A DNA stretch of 24,978 bases. Source: JAANXG01 sp049583715 (GTDB lineage: Bacteria; Pseudomonadota; Gammaproteobacteria; Arenicellales; JAANXG01). This document shows positions 14,581 to 22,156 of the stretch, piece after piece. How positions within the stretch are numbered: the stretch's first letter is position 1; the number at the start of each line of letters is the position of its first letter. Location of the stretch: positions 1 to 24,978 of the forward strand of contig JBAUWJ010000008.1 of assembly GCA_049583715.1 (NCBI GenBank). Direction: 5' to 3'. The position numbers were made by a program, and so were the translations under genes. A model generated the notes under the pieces. It had not been told where the DNA came from. It made no database searches and worked only from the letters and a program-made list of their open reading frames with translations.

Positions 14581-15741
14581 CTAGCGGAACCACAGGAGCA
14601 CGGAATCCACCGCGACCTGCCACCACGTCCCCCGGTCGATGCTGTTCATGGCCACCAGCGGGGCATCCATGAGGTCCTTGCCGGCCAGGGTCACCCTGAC
14701 CTTGCCGAGCGCTTCGCCGGAGTGGACCGGCGCCATCGTCGAGTCCGGCACCACCAGATCCGCCTTCAGCTCCGGCTCCTTGCCCTTGGCCACGGTGATA
14801 TACAGAGGGCGCTCGACGGCGAGCGTCACGTTGTCCTGCTTGCCCTTGTAGACCGGCACGCGAGCGGCCGGCTTGCCGCCGTCGAACAGCAGCTTGGATT
14901 CGTAGCTCGCGAAACCGTATTTCAAGAGGGCATGGACTTCTTCCGCCCGCTGGATCTTACTGTCGGTGCCTGTGACCGTGGCGATCAGGCGCATGCCGTC
15001 CTTCTTCGCCGAGCCGACCAGGCAGTAGCCGGCCTTTTCGGTGTACCCGGTCTTGACGCCGTCCACCGAAGGGTCCCGGCCCAGCAGAAGATTACGGTTC
15101 TGCTGGGTGATGCCGTTGTAGGTGAACTCGCGAACGGCATACCACTTGTAGTATTCCGGGAACTTTCGGATCAGGTCGGCCGTGAGGATGCTGAGATCCC
15201 TGGCGGTGCTGTAATGGTCGGGGTGTGGCAGACCGGTCGCGTTGGAGAAGTGGGTGTTGGTGAGACCGAGCTTCTTCGCATAATCGTTCATTCTCGCCAC
15301 GAACGCGTCCTCGGTCCCGGCCACGTGTTCGGCCAGGGCGACCGCAGCGTCGTTGCCCGACTGGATAATCAGACCCTTCAGCAGATTCTCCACGGTGACG
15401 TCGGTGTTGACCTCGATGAACATGCGCGATCCGCCCGTCTTCCACGCTTTCTTGCTCACGTGGACCTTGTCGTCGAGCTTCACCGTGCCCTTCTTGAGCT
15501 CGTCGAACACCACGTAGGCGGTCATTATCTTGGTCAGGCTGGCGGGCTCGATCTTCTCGTCGGCTTCATGCTGGGCCAGCAGCCAGCCGGTGTTGTAATC
15601 CAGCAACGCCCAGGTCTTGCCGGTGAGCTTGGGTGGCGGGAGGTCGGCCTTCGCGGCCTGGGGCACGGCGTTGGCGTGGGCCGCCGCAGCCAGTGCGAAC
15701 ACCGCGACGAACATCAAGAATTTTCTGATCATGGGACTCAT
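14581..15741 (-). CDS. dacA: D-alanyl-D-alanine carboxypeptidase, PBP5/6 type
   Basis: This periplasmic penicillin-binding protein removes the terminal D-Ala of peptidoglycan pentapeptides. The 386 residues start with a signal peptide (MIRKFLMFVAVFALAAAAHA from Met4). The three catalytic motifs are present: SLTK (S68, K71), SGN (128-130) and KTG (230-232). A C-terminal beta domain follows, then an amphipathic aromatic helix (TWWQVAVDSVLLWF) that would anchor it to the inner membrane, as in E. coli PBP5. The start is ATG 15741, overlapping the rlpA stop by 4 nt, or the ATG three codons later. It is cotranscribed with rlpA and ybeD. Confidence 0.95.
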   Translation of the reverse strand: MSPMIRKFLMFVAVFALAAAAHANAVPQAAKADLPPPKLTGKTWALLDYNTGWLLAQHEADEKIEPASLTKIMTAYVVFDELKKGTVKLDDKVHVSKKAWKTGGSRMFIEVNTDVTVENLLKGLIIQSGNDAAVALAEHVAGTEDAFVARMNDYAKKLGLTNTHFSNATGLPHPDHYSTARDLSILTADLIRKFPEYYKWYAVREFTYNGITQQNRNLLLGRDPSVDGVKTGYTEKAGYCLVGSAKKDGMRLIATVTGTDSKIQRAEEVHALLKYGFASYESKLLFDGGKPAARVPVYKGKQDNVTLAVERPLYITVAKGKEPELKADLVVPDSTMAPVHSGEALGKVRVTLAGKDLMDAPLVAMNSIDRGTWWQVAVDSVLLWFR

Positions 15742-16538
15742 TCCGTCACTATCGTCGTGCTCAAACCAAGGGCCGCCCCGTACAGCACCATGTGCCTGGC
15801 GGTGGCCTGCTGGCTGAAGGGACCGGACCGTACCCTGAAATATCCGTCATCACCATGCTGAATTCGTGCAAATCGTATTCCAAATTGCTGCAGTTTTTGA
15901 ATCAGGGATTTGGCGTCCGCGGAGTGAGTAAACGCGCCGTACTGGACATAGAATCTCTCGTTATCGCTCGACAGGTCTTTGACCGGCGGGGCTGTTGAGC
16001 GTTCAGAGCGGGCTGCCGCGCTCCGAACGGAATCGGTGGGTATCGCGCTCACCTCCACGTGTCCGGTGCCGTTGCCGATAATACCAAGTTTATAGGCCGC
16101 GGCATACGACAGATCGATCAGGCGATTGTCCACGAAGGGTCCCCTGTCATTGATGCGCACCACCACGCTCCTTCCGTTCGCCAGGTTGGTCACCCTGGCA
16201 TAGGACGGCAGGGGCAGGGTTCGATGCGCCGCGGTCATCGCGTACATGTCGTAGGTGTCGCCGCTCGAGGTCCGCATGCCCTGCCACTTCCTCCCGTACC
16301 ACGACGCCAGGCCCCGTTTGTCGTAGCCGTCCGCGTTGGTCATGGGTACATAGCGTTTTCCGAAAGCCACATAGGGGTCGTTGCCGGTGTCGCTCAACGG
16401 CTCCCGTCTCGGCACCGCATCGGGGATGCTGGAGATATCGACGGTGCTGCCCTTGGGCGGCCCATCGTCCTGATAATAGCCACCGTTGTGGGCGCAGGCC
16501 GACAACAGCGCCGCCAGGATCACGCACATCCACCGCAC
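15738..16538 (-). CDS. rlpA: Septal-ring lytic transglycosylase RlpA, lipoprotein with SPOR domain
   Basis: RlpA cleaves denuded peptidoglycan glycans, mainly at the septum. From the GTG at 16538 it has 266 residues: MRWMCVILAALLSAC with lipidated C15, a linker, a double-psi beta-barrel domain (about 80-165, GLASWYG to RGPFVDNRLIDLS) and a C-terminal SPOR domain (from about 193, FYVQYGAF) that binds denuded glycan. The putative active site is D94, H105, D131. Its spacing matches what I recall for E120, H131 and D157 of the Pseudomonas enzyme, with Asp replacing Glu. The start is uncertain: ATG 16529 is possible, and the frame is open to an ATG at 16682, 4 nt after mltB, which encodes a second signal-like leader. 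Confidence 0.9.
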   Translation of the reverse strand: MRWMCVILAALLSACAHNGGYYQDDGPPKGSTVDISSIPDAVPRREPLSDTGNDPYVAFGKRYVPMTNADGYDKRGLASWYGRKWQGMRTSSGDTYDMYAMTAAHRTLPLPSYARVTNLANGRSVVVRINDRGPFVDNRLIDLSYAAAYKLGIIGNGTGHVEVSAIPTDSVRSAAARSERSTAPPVKDLSSDNERFYVQYGAFTHSADAKSLIQKLQQFGIRFARIQHGDDGYFRVRSGPFSQQATARHMVLYGAALGLSTTIVTE

Positions 16539-16686
16539 CGGCCGCGAGACGAGGTGCGGTTCCCGCGGCACCGGGAAGCCGCCGTGCCACCCCTCGTCGC
16601 CGGCAGGTCCGGGAACGGCGGCTGCACACGCCGCCAGCGGCGCAGGAAATGCAAAAAGGGTATGAAGGCCCCCTTTCAACATTCGA

Positions 16687-17667
16687 TCAGGACCCGCGAT
16701 ACTCCCGCTTCAATGTCGTGCTGAGCTCGTGCACGGCCATGGCGTACTCGACACTCGGATTGTAGCGCGTAATCACGTAGAAGTTCTCGAATACCACCCA
16801 GTACGAAGACCCTTTCTCCTCGTCCAGAGCGATCACGCCCGCCTTCATATCGTCACCGATGCTCGCGTCGATGTCGTAGCCGGAGGCCCGCAATCTGCCC
16901 ACCGTTGTCTTCAGCTTGTGGGCGCCGTCCAGCAAGGCGGGGGCGGGCTTCACCTTCGGCCGGACCCTGATGCACACGGGCTGTCCAGGCTGCCACTTGG
17001 CCTGCTTCAGATAGTTCGCGACGCTGCCTATGGCATCGGCGGTCTCATTGACGAGGTCCGCCTTGCCGTCGCCGCTGTAGTCCACGGCGTATTCCCGGTA
17101 GCTGCTGGGCATGAACTGCGGAATGCCGAACGCACCGGCGTAGGAGCCCATGATGGAAAAGCGGTCCAGGGACTGCTCATGGGTCAACAGCAGAAACTGC
17201 TCGAGCTGCTTGCCGAAGAACTTCCGCCGCCTGGGATACTCCACGGTCAGCGTGGTCAGCGAATCGAGGACCGGATGGGAGCCGAGGGACGTGCCATAGC
17301 GGGTTTCGATACCGATCACCGCCACGATGATCTGCGGAGGCACCCCGGTGTCCCTGGCGGCCCGCGCCAGCACCTTCTCGTTGTCACTCCAGAAGCGCAC
17401 GCCGTTGCGGACCTGTCCCGGGTTCACGAATATCGGCCTGTAGCGATACCAGGGCAGGCGCTCCGCCGGGCGCTTCATGGCGGCAACAACCTCGGGGCGC
17501 AGCGTGACCTTGTCGAAGGTGTGAATGAGATCCTGCCTGTTGAGCCCGTGCTGCGCGACGAGCCTGTCGACTATGGCTCCGAGATAAGGATAGTCGGCGA
17601 CGGAAACGGCCTGCGCCAGGCCCGGCGCCAGAAGGCAGCACAGCAGGACGGTGAAACGCTTGATCAT
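16687..17667 (-). CDS. mltB: Lytic murein transglycosylase B
   Basis: MltB cleaves the MurNAc-GlcNAc bond of peptidoglycan, forming 1,6-anhydroMurNAc ends. The 326 residues start with a signal peptide (MIKRFTVLLCCLLAPGLAQA). Unlike E. coli MltB there is no convincing lipobox, so the enzyme may be soluble in the periplasm. The catalytic glutamate is E121 in IGIETRYG. GSYAGAFGIPQFMPSSY is the family signature, and DYSGDGKADL shortly after resembles the EF-hand calcium loop of the E. coli soluble form Slt35. The ATG at 17667 overlaps the rodA stop by 4 nt. Its anhydro-muropeptide products feed recycling, which links it functionally to AmgK/MurU. Confidence 0.95.
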   Translation of the reverse strand: MIKRFTVLLCCLLAPGLAQAVSVADYPYLGAIVDRLVAQHGLNRQDLIHTFDKVTLRPEVVAAMKRPAERLPWYRYRPIFVNPGQVRNGVRFWSDNEKVLARAARDTGVPPQIIVAVIGIETRYGTSLGSHPVLDSLTTLTVEYPRRRKFFGKQLEQFLLLTHEQSLDRFSIMGSYAGAFGIPQFMPSSYREYAVDYSGDGKADLVNETADAIGSVANYLKQAKWQPGQPVCIRVRPKVKPAPALLDGAHKLKTTVGRLRASGYDIDASIGDDMKAGVIALDEEKGSSYWVVFENFYVITRYNPSVEYAMAVHELSTTLKREYRGS

Positions 17668-18749
17668 CTGGGCATCAGCTTCTTGTGACTGTTGATGCTC
17701 ATAAGGATACCGAAGCCGGCCATCAGGGTGACCATGGACGTGCCGCCGTAGCTGATAAGCGGCAGCGGGACGCCCACGACCGGTAAAATGCCCGACACCA
17801 TCCCGATGTTGACGAACACGTACAGGAAGAAGGTCAGGGACAGGCTTCCCGCCACCAGCCGCGTGAACGTATCCTGAGCGTAAAAGGAGATGAAGAGCCC
17901 GCGTCCCACCACGAACAGATACAGCGCCACGATGGCGATGCCCCCGTAGAACCCGAACTCCTCGGCGAGGACCGCGAAGATGAAATCCGTGCCCTGCTCT
18001 GGAATGAACTCGAGGTGGGACTGGCTGCCGTTCAGCCAGCCCTTGCCCGCCAACCCCCCCGAGCCCACGGCGATGATCGACTGGATGGTGTGGTATCCGG
18101 CGCCCAGAGGGTCCGACCAGGGGTCGAACAGGGTGAGGATCCGGCGCTGCTGGTAATCATGGAGAAGAAAGCTCCAGACGAGCGGCGCCGACGCCGCAAC
18201 CGCCACCAGGAGGGTAACGATCAGCCGCCAGCTCATCCCGGAAAGCAGCATTACCAGCCCCCCGGACGCCGCGATCAACAGCGCGGTGCCCAGATCGGGC
18301 TGCATGACGATGAGCACCGTGGGCACACCGATGATCGCCACCGCGAGGGCGAGGCTGCGCCAGCCGGGCGGCAGGGGGCTGCGCGTCAGCAGCCAGGCCA
18401 CCATCATCGGCACGCCGAGCTTCATGATCTCGGCGGGCTGGAACTGAACCACGCCAAGATCCAGCCAGCGCTGCGCCCCCTTGCCGACGATTCCCACCGC
18501 CAGCACCAGCAGCAGGAACCCCAGCCCGAAGGCGTAAATGAAGGGCGTCCAGCGCGTCAGCGTATCCGGAGAGATTCGCGCCACCAGCACCATCACCACC
18601 AGTGCGAGCAGCAGCCGCGCGGCCTGCTTGTAGACGAGATCCAGGTTCTGGTTGCTGGCGCTGTAGAGCATCACGAGACTGAGCGCTCCCAGCGCCAGGA
18701 GCCCCAGCAGCATCGGAAGGTCGATGGGAAAGGTGCGCTCAAGCCGCAT
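17664..18749 (-). CDS. rodA: Peptidoglycan glycosyltransferase RodA (SEDS family)
   Basis: RodA polymerises lipid II into glycan strands in the elongasome, activated by PBP2. This 361-residue polytopic membrane protein has about ten hydrophobic segments. The SEDS signature EQGTDFIFAVLAEEFGF carries the essential aspartate D255, and PLPLISYGGTS lies near the end. The frame is open to 18803, but ATG 18749 (MRLERTFPIDLP) gives the usual N-terminus just before the first membrane segment. It overlaps the mrdA 3' end by 11 nt, fitting coupled production of the polymerase-transpeptidase pair. Confidence 0.96.
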   Translation of the reverse strand: MRLERTFPIDLPMLLGLLALGALSLVMLYSASNQNLDLVYKQAARLLLALVVMVLVARISPDTLTRWTPFIYAFGLGFLLLVLAVGIVGKGAQRWLDLGVVQFQPAEIMKLGVPMMVAWLLTRSPLPPGWRSLALAVAIIGVPTVLIVMQPDLGTALLIAASGGLVMLLSGMSWRLIVTLLVAVAASAPLVWSFLLHDYQQRRILTLFDPWSDPLGAGYHTIQSIIAVGSGGLAGKGWLNGSQSHLEFIPEQGTDFIFAVLAEEFGFYGGIAIVALYLFVVGRGLFISFYAQDTFTRLVAGSLSLTFFLYVFVNIGMVSGILPVVGVPLPLISYGGTSMVTLMAGFGILMSINSHKKLMPR

Positions 18750-20661
18750 TGGGATTGTCCGATTTCGTCTGCCTGGCCTGCTTGTCCTTGTCCTGCTGAG
18801 CATGCTTGGCCTGCTTGTCCTGCGATGGGCCGAGCAGATAGTAGTCCATCACCTTGCGGGCGATGGGCGCGGCGGTGTGGCTGCCGCCGCCGCCGTGCTC
18901 GGCAATGACCGCAACCGCGATCTTCGGGTCGTCGACCGGTGCGAAGGCGATGAACAGCGCGTGATCGCGAAACCGCTTGGGCATGGAGTCCTCGCTTTCC
19001 CGCCGTCCGGGCTCCATTCCGACGACCTGGGCCGTGCCGGTCTTTCCGGCAATGAGATACTTCGCGCCGACGCTGATGTGGCGTGCCGTTCCGTGGGGAC
19101 CGTTGACCACGTCTTTCATGGCCTCGACGACCCGTTTGAAATAATCGGGACTCGCCAGCTTCACCTGGCTCAGCATCTTCGGCTTCACGTACTCAGTGCG
19201 GTTGGTCGAAGCATCCTTGGCGTAGGCAAGGATGTGCGGCTGCATTCGCTTGCCGCGGTTGGCGATGGTAGCGACAGCCATGGCCATCTGCAGGGGTGTG
19301 ACCAGCGTGTAGCCCTGCCCGATGCCGGTGATGACCGTCTCACCGGGGTACCATATCTGTCCCCGGGTCTTCTTCTTCCACTCCGGCGAAGGAGCCAGTC
19401 CGCTGGGCTCGCCGTCGAGGTCGATGCCCGTCTTCTTGCCATACCCGAAACGCAGCATGAAATCGTCCAGCTTGTCGATGCCGAGCGTGTGCGCGAGCTG
19501 ATAGAAGTACACGTCACAGGACTGAGCGATGGCGTCATGAAGATTCATCGGGCCGTGTCCCCAGTGCTTCCAGCAGCGGTAGTGGTGGGAGCTGCCGGGC
19601 AGCGTGTAGTACCCCGGACAGAAAGTCGTCTGGTTCGGGTTTCGGCCGTACTCCAGCCCGGCAAGGGCGAATATCGGCTTGATCGTCGAGCCCGGCGCGT
19701 AGCGTCCGTTCAGCGCGCGGTTCAACAGCGGCTTGGCGGGGTCCTCCCGCAGGGCCTGGTACGCGCGTTTGCTGATGCCCTCCACGAAAGGATTGGGGTC
19801 ATAGACCGGATTGCTGACGAAGGCGAGCACCGCGCCCGTTGACGGCACCACGGCAACCACCGCCCCTTCATAATCGCCCAGATACTGGCGCGCGGCCTTC
19901 TGCAGGTTGGCGTCGATGCTGAGATAAAGGTCATCGCCAGCTACGGCCTTCTTGACGGACATCACTCTGACGACCTTGCCGTGGGCGTTGGTCTCGACCT
20001 CCTTGTAGCCGACCTTTCCGAGCAGCTCCTTTTCGTAGTGGGCCTCGATGCCGAGCTTGCCGATGTAATCCGTGCCCCGGTAGGCGGAGCGGTCTATGTG
20101 CTTGAGGTCGTTCTCGCTGATTCTTCCCACGTAGCCCACGACGTCCACCAACTCGGGCCCGAGCGGGTAATACCTCTGCAGACGGGCCGTCAACTCCACC
20201 CCATCGATGAGATGCTGGTTCGCGGCGATGCGCGCCGCCTCCTCGTCCGTCAGGCCGGACTTCAGCACCCGCGCCTCGAACCCGGGCCGCGTCTTGAGAG
20301 TCTCCCGGAACCGGTCGATCTCATCCTGGCTGAGCGGCACCAGCTCCGATACCCGGTTCAAGGTCGCGTTCATGTTCTGCACCTGATCGGGACGCACGTC
20401 GATGGCGTAGACCGGCAGGTTCTCCGCCAAGGGGATCCCGTTGCGATCGTAGATCTGGCCCCGCACCGGGGGCAGCGGTACGAGACGGATGCGGTTTTCC
20501 CGGGACAGGGTGTTGAAGCGCTGATTCTCGTTGATTTGCAGCTCGAACAGGCGCCACAGCAGCAGAGCCGCCAGCAGCACCACCGCCACTGCGGCGATGA
20601 TCAGGCGCGACTGAACCACCTTGGTATCGCTCAGATAATCCTGCACCCGGAGACCGTTCAT
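18739..20661 (-). CDS. mrdA: Peptidoglycan D,D-transpeptidase PBP2
   Basis: PBP2 cross-links new glycan strands made by RodA during elongation. The 640 residues have one N-terminal membrane anchor (about 20-40, IIAAVAVVLLAALLLW), a dimerisation/pedestal domain beginning at NRIRLVPLPPVRGQIYDRNG, and the transpeptidase domain. Catalytic motifs are S325-T-I-K328, SCD at about 381-383 and KTGTA. A set of C348, C363, H369 and C382 could bind zinc. The tail is a Lys/Gln/Asp-rich stretch of about 24 residues with DKQAK-like repeats. The ATG at 20661 is 2 nt after the mreD stop; the open frame further upstream lies within mreD and is not used. Confidence 0.96.
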   Translation of the reverse strand: MNGLRVQDYLSDTKVVQSRLIIAAVAVVLLAALLLWRLFELQINENQRFNTLSRENRIRLVPLPPVRGQIYDRNGIPLAENLPVYAIDVRPDQVQNMNATLNRVSELVPLSQDEIDRFRETLKTRPGFEARVLKSGLTDEEAARIAANQHLIDGVELTARLQRYYPLGPELVDVVGYVGRISENDLKHIDRSAYRGTDYIGKLGIEAHYEKELLGKVGYKEVETNAHGKVVRVMSVKKAVAGDDLYLSIDANLQKAARQYLGDYEGAVVAVVPSTGAVLAFVSNPVYDPNPFVEGISKRAYQALREDPAKPLLNRALNGRYAPGSTIKPIFALAGLEYGRNPNQTTFCPGYYTLPGSSHHYRCWKHWGHGPMNLHDAIAQSCDVYFYQLAHTLGIDKLDDFMLRFGYGKKTGIDLDGEPSGLAPSPEWKKKTRGQIWYPGETVITGIGQGYTLVTPLQMAMAVATIANRGKRMQPHILAYAKDASTNRTEYVKPKMLSQVKLASPDYFKRVVEAMKDVVNGPHGTARHISVGAKYLIAGKTGTAQVVGMEPGRRESEDSMPKRFRDHALFIAFAPVDDPKIAVAVIAEHGGGGSHTAAPIARKVMDYYLLGPSQDKQAKHAQQDKDKQARQTKSDNPNAA

Positions 20662-20663
20662 GA

Positions 20664-21128
20664 TCAGGCCTGCCTTCTGACCGGCGTCAGCTCTTTGAGC
20701 AGCGTATAGACGAGCGGCCACACCGGGACTGCCACCAGGGACGAGATCCAGTACTCGAGGCCCAGCTCCTGGCTCGAGAACAGGGTCTGCAGCCATCCCA
20801 CCACGGCTTTATTGACCAGGACCAGCCCCCACACTATGACGACCTGCTGTCCGATGGACGAGGAGTTGAACAAGGGCCTCAGCCGGTTGGCCAGGAGCCC
20901 GACCAGCGCGCACCCGAGCGCCCGCAGCCCCAGCACACCCGCGCCGAGCGTATCCAGGAGCAGCCCCACGCAGAAGCCGGTGAAGGGTCCCACGCGCGCG
21001 GGGATGATCCAGCACCAGTAGATCAGAACCAACAGGGTCCAGGGAGGGTTGAACGGCTGGAAGGTGTTGCCGAGCGATATCGAATCCAGCACCAGCGCCA
21101 CCGCGAAGCTCGCCACGACCCAAGGCAT
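20664..21128 (-). CDS. mreD: Rod shape-determining membrane protein MreD
   Basis: This 154-residue integral membrane protein has about five hydrophobic segments. The typical LVLIYWCWIIPARVGPFTGFCVGLLLDTLGAGVLG region lies at about 33-67. MreD is part of the elongasome and is thought to balance MreC in activating PBP2-RodA. Its length and position between mreC and mrdA are standard. Its ATG is 1 nt after the mreC stop and its stop is 2 nt before the mrdA ATG. Sequence conservation in this family is low, so the call rests partly on context. Confidence 0.94.
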   Translation of the reverse strand: MPWVVASFAVALVLDSISLGNTFQPFNPPWTLLVLIYWCWIIPARVGPFTGFCVGLLLDTLGAGVLGLRALGCALVGLLANRLRPLFNSSSIGQQVVIVWGLVLVNKAVVGWLQTLFSSQELGLEYWISSLVAVPVWPLVYTLLKELTPVRRQA

Positions 21129-21129
21129 G

Positions 21130-21993
21130 TCAGCGCTCCCCCTCCCCGTGTCGCAGGATACCGCCCTGGCTTTGCCACACGAACAGAACGTGCTTGTTGT
21201 GGCCGATGCGGGCGATAGGCGCGGCGGTGACGCTCAGGAACGGCTCGCCGGCATCCTCGACGACTTCCGTCACCCGGCCCACGGGGTAGCCCGCGGGGAA
21301 GCGGCCGCCCAGTCCCGAAGTCACCAGGCGATCGCCCTTGCGGATGTCATCGTTGGGTGTCAGGTAGACCACCTGCAGCCGGTCCGTCTGGCCGGTGCCG
21401 TCGGCGATGGCCCGCAGGCCGTTGCGCGTGATCTGGACCGGCAGCGCGTGGCTGGGGTCGGTGATCAGGATCACGGCACTCGTGAAAGGCATGACCTCGC
21501 TGACCTCGCCGAGGAGCCCGTCGGGATCGAACACGGGCTGGCCCACGTACAGGCCGTCGGCCGCACCCCGGTTCACGAGTATGGTCTGCTTGTAGGGATC
21601 GAGGCTCACGGACAACAGCTCCCCGACCAGCATGCGGGCATCGCCTTCGCCGCGCTGGGGTGCGGACAGAATACGCCGCAGATCGCTATTCTCCTTTTCC
21701 AGGGCTTGCATGCGCTGCAAGCGGAACCGCAAGCGGTCATTCTCGGCGACCACGTCCTTATAGACCGACCGGAGGCTGTCTTCGGACTGCAGCCAGCCGT
21801 TGATCAGGCTTCCGACCTCGGCCGGCACGTCCGCGGCGAACTGGATGGGAGTCACCACCGCCCCGAGGGCCAGGTGGACGGGGCGCAGCACCGAAGTCCG
21901 CGCATCCGCGAACATCAGCACTGCGCAAAGCATCGCCAGCACGAAGAAACCGGCAAGACTGGACGACTGTCGCGGGCGTTGTTGGATGGCCAC
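21130..21993 (-). CDS. mreC: Rod shape-determining protein MreC
   Basis: MreC is a bitopic inner-membrane protein whose periplasmic domain binds and activates PBP2. The 287 residues show a short cytoplasmic N-terminus, one membrane helix (about 14-30, AGFFVLAMLCAVLMF), a coiled coil (about 72-106, ending ENSDLRRILS) and the two beta-barrel domains with LLSVSLDPYKQTILVNRGAADGL and VVYLTPNDDIRKGDRLVTSGLGG. The start is GTG at 21993, with AGGGG about 8 nt upstream. It is separated from mreB by 163 nt, the largest sure gap in the cluster. Confidence 0.95.
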   Translation of the reverse strand: MAIQQRPRQSSSLAGFFVLAMLCAVLMFADARTSVLRPVHLALGAVVTPIQFAADVPAEVGSLINGWLQSEDSLRSVYKDVVAENDRLRFRLQRMQALEKENSDLRRILSAPQRGEGDARMLVGELLSVSLDPYKQTILVNRGAADGLYVGQPVFDPDGLLGEVSEVMPFTSAVILITDPSHALPVQITRNGLRAIADGTGQTDRLQVVYLTPNDDIRKGDRLVTSGLGGRFPAGYPVGRVTEVVEDAGEPFLSVTAAPIARIGHNKHVLFVWQSQGGILRHGEGER

Positions 21994-22024
21994 TACCGGC
22001 CCCTAGCCCGCATGGCTCACCGGG

Positions 22025-22060
22025 ATCCGAACACCGGATGGAGCACCACCTGGTGTGCTC
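22025..22060 (-). promoter_or_regulatory. Two adjacent hairpins in the mreB-mreC gap
   Basis: Read on the minus strand, GAGCAC/GTGCTC with an 8-nt loop (22041-22060) is followed directly by ATCCG/CGGAT with a 5-nt loop (22025-22039). No U-run follows, so this is not a standard intrinsic terminator. It could be a stability or attenuation element setting mreB above mreCD. I see no convincing sigma-70 promoter elsewhere in 21994-22156. Confidence 0.35.
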
Positions 22061-22156
22061 TCGTTCCCAGCAGCTCTCTGAGGCACTTCATACATCGTGC
22101 GTTGTTTAAGGGTCGTCGTTCGGCCGGTGATGAACACGGGCTGAAGCAACGGATAA

